Positions 26,658-35,884 of a DNA stretch of 64,000 nucleotides are shown piece by piece. Numbering within the stretch: position 1 is the first letter of the stretch; each line of letters starts with the position of its first letter. The notes below the pieces were generated by a model. It was not told the DNA's origin and made no database searches. It saw nothing but the letters and a program-made list of their open reading frames with translations. Both the position numbers and the translations under genes were made by a program. The stretch is taken from contig NZ_MDET01000007.1 in NCBI RefSeq assembly GCF_002075885.1, forward strand, positions 216 through 64,215, in the 5' to 3' direction. The stretch comes from Manganibacter manganicus (GTDB taxonomy: Bacteria > Pseudomonadota > Alphaproteobacteria > Rhizobiales > Rhizobiaceae).

Positions 26658-27878
26658 ATGGACTCGCTGATCACGGCCGCCGCCCGCGCGCTGGCGGGCG
26701 GAGATATGCTGACGGCGCTGAAGCATGTTGCGCTGCGCAATGACGCGCCGGCACTGGCCCTGCGTGGCATCGCAATGGCGCAACTTGGCGATTTCGCCCG
26801 CGCGAAAGACCTGTTGCGAAGTGCTGCCCGCGCGTTCAGTTCCCATGAAGCGGCGGCCCGCGCCAGATGTACCGTGGCCGAAGCGGAAATCGCGCTGGTT
26901 TCCCGCGATCTGAACCACCCCATGCGAACGCTCGGCCCGGCACAGGCTGTCCTTGAAGCCCATGGAGATCGGACAAATGCCGCTCACGCCGGTTATCTCG
27001 GCGCGCGCCTGCATCTGCTTGTCGGCCATCTTGCAGAGGCGGAGCGAATATTGGCGGAACTCGATCCCGAGATGCTGCTCCCGGCCTCCCGCTCCGGCTA
27101 TTGGCTTGTTGCGGCCGGCCTCGCGATGCGACGCATCCGGACCAGGGCGGCGCGGGCGGCGCTTGACAGAGCGAAACAGGCCGCGCGCGAGGCCGGGATC
27201 CCGGCTCTCGATGTGGAGATCGATCGTGCCTCAAGCCTGCTCCAAGCCCCCGCGGCTCGCCTGAGTTCGCACAATCAGGAACGGCTGCTCGTCCTTGCCG
27301 ATGTCGAAACGCTGATCGCTTCGGACACGCTCGTCATCGATGCTGGTCGCGCCGTTGTGCGCCGTGGCCCGACGGTCGTTCCACTCGCAAGCCGTCCGGT
27401 GCTGTTTGCACTGGCCCGCACGCTCGCCGAAGCGTGGCCCGCAGATGTTACGCGGGAAAGGCTGCTTGCACGCGCTTTTCGGGCGCATCATGCCGACGAC
27501 TCGCATCGCGCACGGCTACGTGTCGAAATCGGGCGGCTGCGAAAGGCGTTGTTGCCATTGGCCGGCCTGACCGCCACAAATCGAGGGTTCCTGCTGAAGC
27601 CACACCGCGCGGGACCGGTCGCCGTGATCGCGCCGCCGATCGAGGACGACCACACCGATGTTCTGGCACTGCTTGCCGATGGCGAGGCGTGGTCGAGTTC
27701 GGCGCTTGCTCTGGCGCTTGGCGTCGGTCCCCGCACCGTCCAGCGGGCACTCGAATCGCTCGCGGCAGCCGGGAAGGCCGAGCGTTTCGGGCGCGGCCGT
27801 GCCTGCCGCTGGATCGCGACAAACGTTCCGGGTTTCCCGACAGGCTTGTTACTCCCCGCGCGGCTGATATCGGCGTAG
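26658..27878 (+). CDS. TPR-like/winged-helix transcriptional regulator (406 aa)
   Basis: The N-terminal 190 residues are Ala/Arg-rich tandem helices like tetratricopeptide repeats (ARAKDLLRSAARAFSSHEAA). The middle (about 225-325) is an OmpR/SARP-like winged helix: VIDAGRAVVRRGPTVVPLAS, SHRARLRVEIGRLRKALLPL. The end (about 340-395) is a second helix-turn-helix (ALALGVGPRTVQRALESLAA). Start at 26658 (MDSLITAAARAL). It is divergent from the DUF899 pair, which it probably controls, and 9 bases upstream of the beta-propeller gene. Confidence 0.8.
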   Translation: MDSLITAAARALAGGDMLTALKHVALRNDAPALALRGIAMAQLGDFARAKDLLRSAARAFSSHEAAARARCTVAEAEIALVSRDLNHPMRTLGPAQAVLEAHGDRTNAAHAGYLGARLHLLVGHLAEAERILAELDPEMLLPASRSGYWLVAAGLAMRRIRTRAARAALDRAKQAAREAGIPALDVEIDRASSLLQAPAARLSSHNQERLLVLADVETLIASDTLVIDAGRAVVRRGPTVVPLASRPVLFALARTLAEAWPADVTRERLLARAFRAHHADDSHRARLRVEIGRLRKALLPLAGLTATNRGFLLKPHRAGPVAVIAPPIEDDHTDVLALLADGEAWSSSALALALGVGPRTVQRALESLAAAGKAERFGRGRACRWIATNVPGFPTGLLLPARLISA

Positions 27879-27887
27879 TATGCGGAC

Positions 27888-28520
27888 ATGAAACACAGAC
27901 AGGCTGAAATCCTCCGCGAATATGGCCCCTTTGCCGAAATAGACGGCGTGCATGGGGTCAGTTTCGACGGACAGAAAATCTGGTTCGCCTCCGGCGACAG
28001 GCTGAACGCGCTCGATCCCGAAAGCGGCGACGTCCTGAGTACGCTCAGCCTTGCCGCAGATGCCGGAACAGCCTTCGACGGCGACCATCTGTTCCAGATC
28101 GCGGAAGCCGTGATTCGCAAGATCGACCCCGAGACAGGGGCAATCCTGAAGACGATCCCCGCGCCGGGCAATGGCGGAGACTCCGGCCTCGCATGGGCGG
28201 AAGGAACGCTCTGGGTCGGCGAATACCGCAATCGCAGGATACATCAGGTCGATCCGGAAACGGGCGCCGTTTTGCGCACGATTCAATCCGATCGCTTTGT
28301 CACCGGGGTCACCTGGGTCGGTGACGAGTTGTGGCATGGCACATGGGAGGGCGAAGAAAGCGATGTCCGACATATCGATCCCGCTACCGGCGAGGTGATC
28401 GAGCGGCTGGAAATGCCATCCGGAACCGGCATATCGGGGCTTGAATCCGATAAGGGTGACCGGTTTTTCTGTGGCGGCGGAAACGACCGCAAAGTGAGGG
28501 TCGTGCGCCGGACACCATGA
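27888..28520 (+). CDS. beta-propeller (YVTN/glutaminyl-cyclase-like) protein (210 aa)
   Basis: A chain of repeated blade motifs: LDPESGDVLSTLSL, IDPETGAILKTIPA, VDPETGAVLRTIQS, IDPATGEVIERLEM. There is no signal peptide, so it is cytoplasmic. It resembles glutamine cyclotransferase-like or streptogramin-lyase-like propellers, but no catalytic residues can be assigned. Co-transcribed with the regulator (9-base gap); the cluster with DUF899 recurs in rhizobia as far as I know. Confidence 0.75.
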   Translation: MKHRQAEILREYGPFAEIDGVHGVSFDGQKIWFASGDRLNALDPESGDVLSTLSLAADAGTAFDGDHLFQIAEAVIRKIDPETGAILKTIPAPGNGGDSGLAWAEGTLWVGEYRNRRIHQVDPETGAVLRTIQSDRFVTGVTWVGDELWHGTWEGEESDVRHIDPATGEVIERLEMPSGTGISGLESDKGDRFFCGGGNDRKVRVVRRTP

Positions 28521-28806
28521 AACGCCTTTGCCGCGCATGCACAAGGCGGCGTCTGGACAGAGCGTGCCTGCATCCGCGATTGATTCGCACCGCGGCAGTG
28601 TGGATCATGGAAATTCCGGCGGCTGAACCTGCACGAACCGCGTGCAAAACAGCCATTGCGGCGATCATTTGGATGAAGACTCCAGATGGACTATAACACG
28701 TCAGCCAACCGCGCTTGAGTGCACTCTGGAATGACATCCGCAGGACGACCGAAACCAGGCATGGAAACCAGCGCCGAACGGATGCGATCGAGGCTTGCTG
28801 CCCGCC

Positions 28807-29922
28807 ATGCCAGATAGCGACCTGCCAGATATCATCGATGTCGTCATGGAAATGGGCCGCCAGGCGGATGAAGCGCCTATCCCTTCCCTGCCGGCTGCTC
28901 CGGCGGCACCCGACGCCGCTTTGCCCGCACATCTGGAGCAGTTGGCGGATCGCGCGCGCGTCTATGTCGATGCCGCAAGCTCCGCCAATACGCGCCGCGC
29001 CTACGCTGCCGACTGGAAACATTTTTGCGCCTGGTGCCGCCGGCAGGGGGTGGAGGCGCTGCCGGCAGACCCGCAGATCGTCGGCCTCTACATCACCGCA
29101 TGCGCCTCCGGTAAAGCCGATGGCACGGGACGGAAGGGACGCAAGCCCAACGCCGTTTCGACCATAGAGCGGCGGCTTTCCTCGCTGGCCTGGAACTACG
29201 CCCAGCGCGGCCTTTCCCTCGACCGCAGGGATCGCGCTATCGCCACGGTCATGGCCGGCATTCGCAACACCCATGCCGCGCCACCCCGGCAGAAGGAAGC
29301 CATCCTGCCGGAAGACCTGATCGCCATGCTGGAAACACTCGACCGGGCCAGTTTGCGCGGGCTGCGCGACCGCGCCATGCTGCTCATCGGCTTTGCCGGT
29401 GCCCTGCGCCGGTCGGAAATCGTCGGGCTGGATTGCGGACGCGACCAGACCGAGGACGGGAACGGCTGGGTCGAGGTGCTGGACAAGGGCATTCTGGTGA
29501 CACTGCGCGGCAAGACCGGCTGGCGAGAAGTCGAGATCGGTCGTGGCTCAGCCGACGCCACCTGCCCCGTGGTGGCTCTGGAGACATGGCTGAAGTTCGC
29601 CCGCATCGGCCATGGTCCGTTATTTCGGCGCGTGACCGGCCAGGGCAAGAAAGTCGGCGCCGAACGCCTGAAGGATCAGGAAATAGCCCGGCTGGTCAAG
29701 CGCACCGCGCTGGCCGCCGGCGTGCGCAGCGACCTCAACGAAGGTGAGCGGCGCCAGAAGTTTTCCGGCCATTCGCTACGTGCCGGCCTTGCCTCATCGG
29801 CCGAAGTCGACGAACGCTATGTACAAAAGCAGCTCGGCCATGCTTCGGCCGAGATGACCCGCAAATACCAGCGCAGGCGCGACCGCTTCCGCGTCAATCT
29901 CACCAAGGCGTCCGGGCTGTAG
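28807..29922 (+). CDS. orphan tyrosine recombinase/integrase (371 aa)
   Basis: Full-length phage-integrase-family enzyme. The N-terminal SAM-like domain (SANTRRAYAADWKHFCAWCR) is followed by the catalytic domain with Arg in GALRRSEIVGLD, Lys-type strand LRGKTGWREVEIG, His-x-x-Arg in GHSLRAGLASS, His in KQLGHASAEMTRKY and the final Tyr there. I see no att repeats or other mobile genes around it. A TTG at 28795 is an alternative start. It may be a domesticated recombinase or a relic of another element. Confidence 0.88.
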   Translation: MPDSDLPDIIDVVMEMGRQADEAPIPSLPAAPAAPDAALPAHLEQLADRARVYVDAASSANTRRAYAADWKHFCAWCRRQGVEALPADPQIVGLYITACASGKADGTGRKGRKPNAVSTIERRLSSLAWNYAQRGLSLDRRDRAIATVMAGIRNTHAAPPRQKEAILPEDLIAMLETLDRASLRGLRDRAMLLIGFAGALRRSEIVGLDCGRDQTEDGNGWVEVLDKGILVTLRGKTGWREVEIGRGSADATCPVVALETWLKFARIGHGPLFRRVTGQGKKVGAERLKDQEIARLVKRTALAAGVRSDLNEGERRQKFSGHSLRAGLASSAEVDERYVQKQLGHASAEMTRKYQRRRDRFRVNLTKASGL

Positions 29923-29945
29923 GGAAAGCACTCGATTGGCGGGCT

Positions 29946-31286
29946 TCAGAATCCGCTGATCAGTTCGATCTTCGAGCCGTCGGAAAAACGCGAAAAGCGG
30001 AAATTCTTCGGATCGACCAGCGGGGTGCCGCCGGTCACCAGATCGGCCATCAGCCGCCCCGCCGCCGGGCCTATGCCGAACCCGTGCCCGGAAAAGCCGG
30101 TGGCGATGAAAAATCCCGGCAAGCTGTCCACACCCGAAATAACCGGAACGGCGTCCGGCGAAACATCGATATAGCCGCCCCAACGCTGCGCGATCTCGGC
30201 CTTCTCGAAAACGGGAAAGGCCGTCTTCAAATTGGCGAGCGCCTGGTTCGAGAGTTTTGCCGACGGCTTCGGGTCGAGCACCCGGCAATATTCGAACGGG
30301 CTCGCCTCATCCAGCGCCCAGCGCCGGGCAATGCGCGCCTCGTCGAAGAAACGGCTGCCAATCCGCAGATTCAGCGAGCGCCATTCCTTGGCCAGCGCCG
30401 GCAGGAAGGCGGCAGCGAAACGAAATGAATCCGGCACGATATCGACCATGTTTTCATGGCCCGAAGCCACCGTATAGCCGCCGTCCTGACGCTTGCGCAT
30501 GGCGAAGCCATTCGCCCAGATGGCCTGTTCCGGCCCGCCCTCGATCGGTTTGGTGCGCAATACCGTGTTCATGACCTTGAGTTGCGGCAACCGCACGCCA
30601 TGGAAGCCGGCAAACAGGCTCGACCACGCGCCGCCGGCCAGCACCACGGCCTTGCAGGCAATCGCGCCGCGCTCCGTCACCACGCCGGTAATTGCGCCGC
30701 CGGCGGTCTCGACGCCACGCACGGCGCATTCGGTAAGGATCGCAGCGCCCTTCTCGCGGGCCGCTTCGGCAACGGCTGGCGCGGCCTTCTGCGGCTCGGC
30801 GCGGCCATCGGCTGCGGTATAAAGCGCACCCTTGAGCCGCATGTTGGCGCCGGCAAACATGGTGTCGAATTCCGCCGCGCTCAACATGCGCGAATCGAGC
30901 TGATAGCCGTCGAGGTTGCGGTTCCAGCGGTCGTGCTCGTCATATTCCTTGTCGTCGGCGCAGGTGAAGACGATGCCGGCGCGCTTGTAGCCGGTGTCGC
31001 GACCGGTGCGCCGGTCGAGGTCGGCCCAGATGCGCAGCGCTTCCGCCATCAATGGCACCTCACGCGGATCGCGGCGGGAAATACGCACCCATCCCCAATT
31101 GCGGCTGGATTGCTCCTGGCCGATGCCGCCCTTTTCGCACAGCGCTACCCGCAGCCCACGCTCGGCCAGTTCCAGCGTTGTCGAAGCGCCGATAATGCCG
31201 CCACCGATAACGACCACGTCCACCGTCTGGGGCAGCGTCTCGTCGCCATGGACTGGCACGACATAGGGACCAGGCATTTCAGACAA
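29946..31286 (-). CDS. FAD-dependent oxidoreductase (D-amino-acid-oxidase/glycine-oxidase family)
   Basis: Flavin enzyme oxidising an amine, probably an amino acid derivative. The N-terminal Rossmann motif is VVVIGGGIIGASTTLELAER (about residues 24-43). Further family blocks are SSRNWGWVRISRRDPREVPL, AVVLAGGAWSSLF and the C-terminal GGYIDVSPDAVPVISG and GFSGHGFGIGPAAG. The 446-residue length fits the family. The substrate cannot be assigned. It stands alone between a convergent integrase and an RNB nuclease gene. Confidence 0.88.
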   Translation of the reverse strand: MSEMPGPYVVPVHGDETLPQTVDVVVIGGGIIGASTTLELAERGLRVALCEKGGIGQEQSSRNWGWVRISRRDPREVPLMAEALRIWADLDRRTGRDTGYKRAGIVFTCADDKEYDEHDRWNRNLDGYQLDSRMLSAAEFDTMFAGANMRLKGALYTAADGRAEPQKAAPAVAEAAREKGAAILTECAVRGVETAGGAITGVVTERGAIACKAVVLAGGAWSSLFAGFHGVRLPQLKVMNTVLRTKPIEGGPEQAIWANGFAMRKRQDGGYTVASGHENMVDIVPDSFRFAAAFLPALAKEWRSLNLRIGSRFFDEARIARRWALDEASPFEYCRVLDPKPSAKLSNQALANLKTAFPVFEKAEIAQRWGGYIDVSPDAVPVISGVDSLPGFFIATGFSGHGFGIGPAAGRLMADLVTGGTPLVDPKNFRFSRFSDGSKIELISGF

Positions 31287-31413
31287 CCTCCTCGAACCGG
31301 TGAATGAGCTTTGTTCGCGCGGCCTTCATCGATCAGCAGCGATGCCGACGCAATGGCCAGGCGGGCCTCAATGCTTGCGGCAGGCAACGGCGCAAAAACG
31401 GCATGGCTTCACG

Positions 31414-32835
31414 TCAAGCAGCAGACGCATCAAGTTGCGCATTGCCGACCAGGCTGAATTGCGTCCGGCGTTTTTCGGGATCGGCGATGTCCAGCCGCAC
31501 GCGGATCGCATCCGTCTCCTTCAGATCCTTGCTGGCGATCCGTGCCGTAACCGGCAGATCGATCAACTGGATATATGCACCGCGATCGCCGACTTCGGTG
31601 ACGACGGCGGCGAACTCCTCGCCCTCGCGACCTTCGAGCAAAACCGCTTCGGCGAGGTCGAGAACGGCCCTGTCGAGCCGATGGGCCGTCTGCGATGCCA
31701 TCTCCATCACCGGCGGTAATGTGCGAAAGGTCTCGGCCGCGCCATCCGGCCATTTACCAGTACGGCCAAGCGCGAGCGCGGCCTCGACCACATAGCGGTC
31801 GGCCAGCCGCCGCAGCGGCGCCGTGCCATGCACATAGCTTGCGGCAACGGCGGCATGCCATGGCTTCTCGCCTGCCGTCCACGGCGCATAGGAAGCACCA
31901 CGGCTGGCCTTGCGGATTTCCAGCAGGAAGCCGGCCTCATGTAGATTGCCGACATCCAGCCGCCGTTCCAGAGCAGCCAAATTCTCCTGCTCGCCCCAGG
32001 CGATGCCGCGCATGCGCGCACTGATACGCAAGCGCGCAATCGCCCTGGCGTCAGGCTCCGCCAGCACCCGGAACAGGCCACCATGATGATCGATGAAAAG
32101 CTGCGCCACGGCCAGATTGGCGGCAAGCGACAGGGCGGCATTGTCCTGTTCGGCGGGTAGCGACGGCCTCAACATCAAGGTGTAGCGGCCGCTCGCGTCA
32201 CGCGTCAATTCCTGTTCGGGCGCCTCCAGCCGCTCCGCGCCACGGGCATGCTCGGCCGCCCTGATACGCCGTGCAAGATCGCCGAGCAGCGGCGGCAAAT
32301 CTTTCGGCCGAACCGTCTCGTAACCCAGCTTGGCGCGGCTGCGGATGATGGACCGCTCAACGCCCTCGATACGGCTTTTGCCGTCGCTGGCAATCGCCAC
32401 GGAAAACACAACCGCAGGGCGTGGCCCGTCGGGCAGCAGGCTGGCTGCATCCTCGCCCAGCATCGCCGGATAGAGCGGCACCCGTCCACCCGGCATATAT
32501 TGGGTCGTACCGCGCCGCCAGGCCTCACGGTCAAGCGCACTGCCAGGGCGCACGAACCAGCCGACATCGGCAATGGCGTAATGCAGAAGAAGATCGCCGC
32601 CAGCCTGTTCGATGTGGAAAGCCTGGTCGAGATCGGTCGAACTTGCCGGATCGAGCGTGACGAACGGCCATTCGGTGCGGTCGCGATGATCCTGGGGCGG
32701 CCTGCCGGCGGCTTCGCGGGCCTCGGCGAGCACAGTTGCATCAAAGCCATCGGCGAGGTCGAGTTCGGCGCGCAGCCGCTTCAATCCTTCGGCAAGATAA
32801 CCGCGTGGGTCGAGCAACGCCTTCATGTCGGACAC
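31414..32835 (-). CDS. RNB-domain ribonuclease (RNase II/R-like, 473 aa)
   Basis: 3'-5' exoribonuclease catalytic domain. The metal site is seen in FVTLDPASSTDLDQAFHIE, followed by LHYAIADVGWFVRPGSALD and YMPGGRVPLYPAML. The RNA-anchoring motif is YVHGTAPLRRLADRYV. At 473 residues it lacks the N-terminal cold-shock domains of RNase R and RNase II and keeps only a short C-terminal S1-like tail, so it is a minimal RNB protein. An ATG at 32826 is an alternative start. Confidence 0.88.
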   Translation of the reverse strand: MSDMKALLDPRGYLAEGLKRLRAELDLADGFDATVLAEAREAAGRPPQDHRDRTEWPFVTLDPASSTDLDQAFHIEQAGGDLLLHYAIADVGWFVRPGSALDREAWRRGTTQYMPGGRVPLYPAMLGEDAASLLPDGPRPAVVFSVAIASDGKSRIEGVERSIIRSRAKLGYETVRPKDLPPLLGDLARRIRAAEHARGAERLEAPEQELTRDASGRYTLMLRPSLPAEQDNAALSLAANLAVAQLFIDHHGGLFRVLAEPDARAIARLRISARMRGIAWGEQENLAALERRLDVGNLHEAGFLLEIRKASRGASYAPWTAGEKPWHAAVAASYVHGTAPLRRLADRYVVEAALALGRTGKWPDGAAETFRTLPPVMEMASQTAHRLDRAVLDLAEAVLLEGREGEEFAAVVTEVGDRGAYIQLIDLPVTARIASKDLKETDAIRVRLDIADPEKRRTQFSLVGNAQLDASAA

Positions 32836-33060
32836 CTTGCGTCGGCGCGATCTCGGTCAAGCATATCCAATCCTCGCTGTTTCCGGCTCGCAGACTACGA
32901 GGCGGCTTCCTAACGATATGTTTCAAGAAACGGAATAAAGGAGGCGCCGAGACGCGGTCAAAGCGACCCTCGACAATCGGCTGTCAGGATGACGGCCATT
33001 AGCAAAGGCGGCTTCGAGCCGCTACGCCCGTCGCGTATCGCGCGACTGTTCGCGCCTGGG

Positions 33061-34596
33061 TTACGCGGCCTGCGCCAATTGTTGCGGCGGCATGCGATAG
33101 GCGATCGCCTCGGCGATGTTGATACGCGAGACAGTTTCGCGGCCCTCCAGATCCGCCAATGTACGCGCCAGTTTCAGAACACGATGATAGGCGCGCGCCG
33201 AAAAGCCGAATTTTTCACTGGCATCGCCGAGCAGAGAGAGGCCTGCTTTGTCCGGCCTGGCAATCTCTTCGAGCAGGGCGGGAGGACAGTGCGCGTTGGC
33301 GCCGGCATTGTTGTCGTGGCCCAGCGCTGCGAAGCGCTCGCGCTGGATGCTACGCGCTCGTGCCACGCGTTCGGCCACCGTCTCGCTGGCTTCAGCCTTG
33401 GCCGGCCGCAACAGATCGCCGGCCGACACCGCCGGCACCTCGATGCGCATGTCGATGCGATCAAGCAATGGGCCGGAAATGCGCGCCTGATAGTCCGTGC
33501 GGCAGCGCGGCCCGCGCGCGCAACGATGGCCCGGCTCTCCGGCCATGCCGCAACGGCATGGGTTCATCGCGGCCACAAGCTGGATTCGCGATGGATAGGA
33601 GACACGGTGATTGGCGCGGGCAATCACGCATGAACCGGTTTCCAGCGGTTGCCTCAGCGCGTCCAGTGCCTGCGGCGTAAACTCCGGCAATTCATCCAAG
33701 AACAATACGCCTCGATGGGCGAGCGATGCCTCGCCCGGCCGTGCCCTCAAGCCACCACCGACGAGCGCCGCCATGGAGGCAGAATGATGCGGTGCGCGGA
33801 ACGGCCTCCGGTCGCTCAATCTGCCATCGGCGAGTTCGCCCGCCACCGATGCGATCATCGAGACCTCAAGCAATTCCCTGGCGGTCAGCGCCGGCAGGAT
33901 TGAAGGCAGGCGCTGCGCCAGCATCGATTTTCCGGCACCCGGCGGGCCGACCATGAGTAAATTATGCCCGCCTGCGGCCGCCACTTCCAGCGCGCGCTTG
34001 GCATTTTCCTGGCCCTTGATATCGGCGAGGTCGGGCAGCGTCGCCGCCTGCTGATGAACGCCGGCTTGCGGGCGCGACAATATCTGTGTCCCGCGAAAAT
34101 GGTTGGCAATCGCGATCAGGCTGCGCGGGGCCAATATGTCGATGTCCGTGCCGGCCCAGGCGGCCTCTGGTCCGCTGGCATGCGGACAAATGAGGCCCTT
34201 GTCCTGCGCATTGGCGCCGATCGCCGCCGGCAATGCGCCGGTGACGGCGGTGATGGCGCCATCGAGCGAAAGTTCGCCCAGCACGACATAACCGTCCAGC
34301 GCATCGCCCGGTATCGCGCCGATTGCCGCCATCAAGCCGAGCGCGATCGGCAGATCGTAGTGGCTGCCTTCCTTTGGCAGGTCCGCCGGCGCGAGATTGA
34401 TGGTCACCTTGCGTGCGGGCATGGAAAGGCCGGAAGCGTGAAGCGCGGCCTGCACTCGTTCGCGGCTTTCCGCCACGGCCTTGTCCGGCAGGCCGACGAT
34501 CGACATGCCGACCTTGCCGGGCGCAACCATGACCTGGACATCGACGGGCACCGCTTCAATGCCCTGGAATGCGACCGTGCAAACGCGTGAAACCAT
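33061..34596 (-). CDS. yifB: YifB/ComM family Mg-chelatase-like AAA+ ATPase
   Basis: The family includes ComM, a helicase promoting branch migration of incoming DNA. The 511-residue protein has the N-terminal Lon-like domain (VGLPDKAVAESRERVQAALH, LAPADLPKEGSHYDLPIALG), Walker A GPPGAGKSML, Walker B GVLFLDELPEF, and the Cys-containing block AAMNPCRCG. The start at 34596 follows GAGGGGCGAGGGG. In relatives it directly follows gshB; here a transposon separates the two genes. Confidence 0.93.
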   Translation of the reverse strand: MVSRVCTVAFQGIEAVPVDVQVMVAPGKVGMSIVGLPDKAVAESRERVQAALHASGLSMPARKVTINLAPADLPKEGSHYDLPIALGLMAAIGAIPGDALDGYVVLGELSLDGAITAVTGALPAAIGANAQDKGLICPHASGPEAAWAGTDIDILAPRSLIAIANHFRGTQILSRPQAGVHQQAATLPDLADIKGQENAKRALEVAAAGGHNLLMVGPPGAGKSMLAQRLPSILPALTARELLEVSMIASVAGELADGRLSDRRPFRAPHHSASMAALVGGGLRARPGEASLAHRGVLFLDELPEFTPQALDALRQPLETGSCVIARANHRVSYPSRIQLVAAMNPCRCGMAGEPGHRCARGPRCRTDYQARISGPLLDRIDMRIEVPAVSAGDLLRPAKAEASETVAERVARARSIQRERFAALGHDNNAGANAHCPPALLEEIARPDKAGLSLLGDASEKFGFSARAYHRVLKLARTLADLEGRETVSRINIAEAIAYRMPPQQLAQAA

Positions 34597-34711
34597 CCCC
34601 TCGCCCCTCGATCCACCGACATTTGCTGGCCGTATTGCCGCAAAAAGCGCCGTGCGAATCCGCACCCGCTTGATAACCCCACTCTAAAGCAAGCACGAAT
34701 AGCCGATCAAA

Positions 34712-34734
34712 GGCGATTATATATTTGACAAACC
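34712..34734 (+). repeat. left terminal inverted repeat of the IS1595-family transposon
   Basis: 23 bp, a perfect reverse complement of 38453-38475. It contains TTGACA, the -35 element of the transposase promoter. The target duplication CGATCAAA precedes it at 34704-34711. Confidence 0.93.
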
Positions 34735-34753
34735 CAACGGATTGAGCGATAAC
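34725..34753 (+). promoter_or_regulatory. transposase promoter starting in the terminal repeat
   Basis: A perfect -35 TTGACA (34725-34730), a 17-bp spacer, then GATAAC (34748-34753, 4 of 6 to TATAAT). Transcription should start near 34760, which leaves a leader of only about 14 bases carrying AAGGAG. Confidence 0.6.
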
Positions 34754-34772
34754 GAATCCAAGGAGTTATCGC
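34746..34772 (+). promoter_or_regulatory. hairpin sequestering the transposase ribosome-binding site
   Basis: GCGATAAC (34746-34753) pairs perfectly with GTTATCGC (34765-34772), an 8-bp stem with an 11-base loop. AAGGAG (34760-34765) lies in the loop and first stem base, and the right arm ends just before the ATG at 34774. The left arm overlaps the -10 box. Transcripts from the own promoter would therefore lack it, whereas read-through transcripts would fold. Confidence 0.7.
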
Positions 34773-34773
34773 C

Positions 34774-35745
34774 ATGTCCGTTCTGTCCCGCCCCTACTTC
34801 CACGACGAAGCCGCCGCTTTCGAGCATGTCGAAGAAATCATGTGGCCGCAGGGTCCGGTTTGCCCCAAATGCGGATCAATGGAAAAGCATTACGCCTTGA
34901 AAGGCGTTCGCTCCAAGCCGTCGAAAAAGAACCCGCACGGTGTGGAACGTCACGGCCTTTACAAATGCGCTGCATGCCGTGGCCAGTTCACCGTTCGCAT
35001 GGGTACGATCTTCGAGGAAACCCACCTGCCTCTGCACAAGTGGTTGCAGGCCATCCATCTGATGTGTTCCAGCAAGAAGGGCATTTCCGCCCATCAGCTT
35101 CACCGCGTTCTGGAATGCACTTACAAGACGGCTTGGTTCCTCGCCCATCGCATCCGCGAAGCCATGCGTTCTGATGATTTCACCCCCATGGGCGGCAACG
35201 GCAAGGCCGTAGAAGTCGATGAAACCTTCATTGGCCGCCTATACGGTGTCGAGAAGTGCAAGGCGTCCCGCGCTCACAAGAACACGGTTCTTACCCTTGT
35301 GGAGCGTGGTGGCATCGCCCGTTCATTCCATATCGACGGCACGACCGTTGCCAAGATCGTTCCGATTGTTCGCGCCAACATCGCCAAGGAAAGCCATCTT
35401 ATGACCGACGAGGCCCGCCATTATCAGCGCGTCGGTAAGGAGTTCTCTTTCCATGGCCGCGTCGAGCATTCGGCTGATGAATATGGCCGCACGGAATATG
35501 TCGAAGGCGTCAAGGTGAAGGTCAACACCAATACCGTCGAAGGCTTCTATTCGATCTTCAAGCGCGGCATGAAGGGCGTTTACCAGCACTGTGCAGAACA
35601 CCACCTGCACCGCTACCTTGCCGAGTTCGATTTCCGCTACACAAACCGCGCCGCGCGTGGCGTTGATGACGCCGTGCGTTCGCTGATCGCGTTGAAAGGT
35701 GCCAAGGGCAAGCGCCTCACCTATCGCAGACCTGTTGAACTCTAG
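34774..35745 (+). CDS. IS1595-family (ISXO2-like) transposase (323 aa)
   Basis: Catalyses transposition of the surrounding element. An N-terminal zinc ribbon is formed by Cys30, Cys33, Cys65 and Cys68 (CPKC, CAAC). The DDE catalytic domain has Asp149 in AVEVDETFIGR, Asp212 in HLMTDEARHY and Glu256 in NTNTVEGFYSIFKRGMKGVY, the ISXO2-like signature. The length is full and intact, so the enzyme may be active. Translation appears to be guarded by the hairpin at 34746-34772. Confidence 0.95.
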   Translation: MSVLSRPYFHDEAAAFEHVEEIMWPQGPVCPKCGSMEKHYALKGVRSKPSKKNPHGVERHGLYKCAACRGQFTVRMGTIFEETHLPLHKWLQAIHLMCSSKKGISAHQLHRVLECTYKTAWFLAHRIREAMRSDDFTPMGGNGKAVEVDETFIGRLYGVEKCKASRAHKNTVLTLVERGGIARSFHIDGTTVAKIVPIVRANIAKESHLMTDEARHYQRVGKEFSFHGRVEHSADEYGRTEYVEGVKVKVNTNTVEGFYSIFKRGMKGVYQHCAEHHLHRYLAEFDFRYTNRAARGVDDAVRSLIALKGAKGKRLTYRRPVEL

Positions 35746-35815
35746 GCACGAGCATTACCGCAAACCCGTCCAATTGCAGTTTCCGTTCTGGCGTTATTGC
35801 CAACGTAAGAAAAAG

Positions 35816-35837
35816 CCGGGGAAGTGATTCCCCGGCA
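35816..35837 (-). terminator. rho-independent terminator (minus strand)
   Basis: Perfect stem GCCGGGGAA/TTCCCCGGC with loop of four bases. On the minus strand it is followed by TTTTTCTT. It lies 47 bases beyond the stop of the 26-codon ORF and would also shield the transposase 3' end from opposing transcripts. Confidence 0.8.
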
Positions 35838-35884
35838 GTTGAGTTGATCGGAAGGATGAAGCGGCCTACGCCGCCGTTATCCGC

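Noticed and set aside
35746..35815. Right end of a simple IS1595 element directly after the transposase
   Set aside because: No inverted repeat matching 34712-34734 is present here; the matching repeat is at 38453-38475, so the element is the larger unit.
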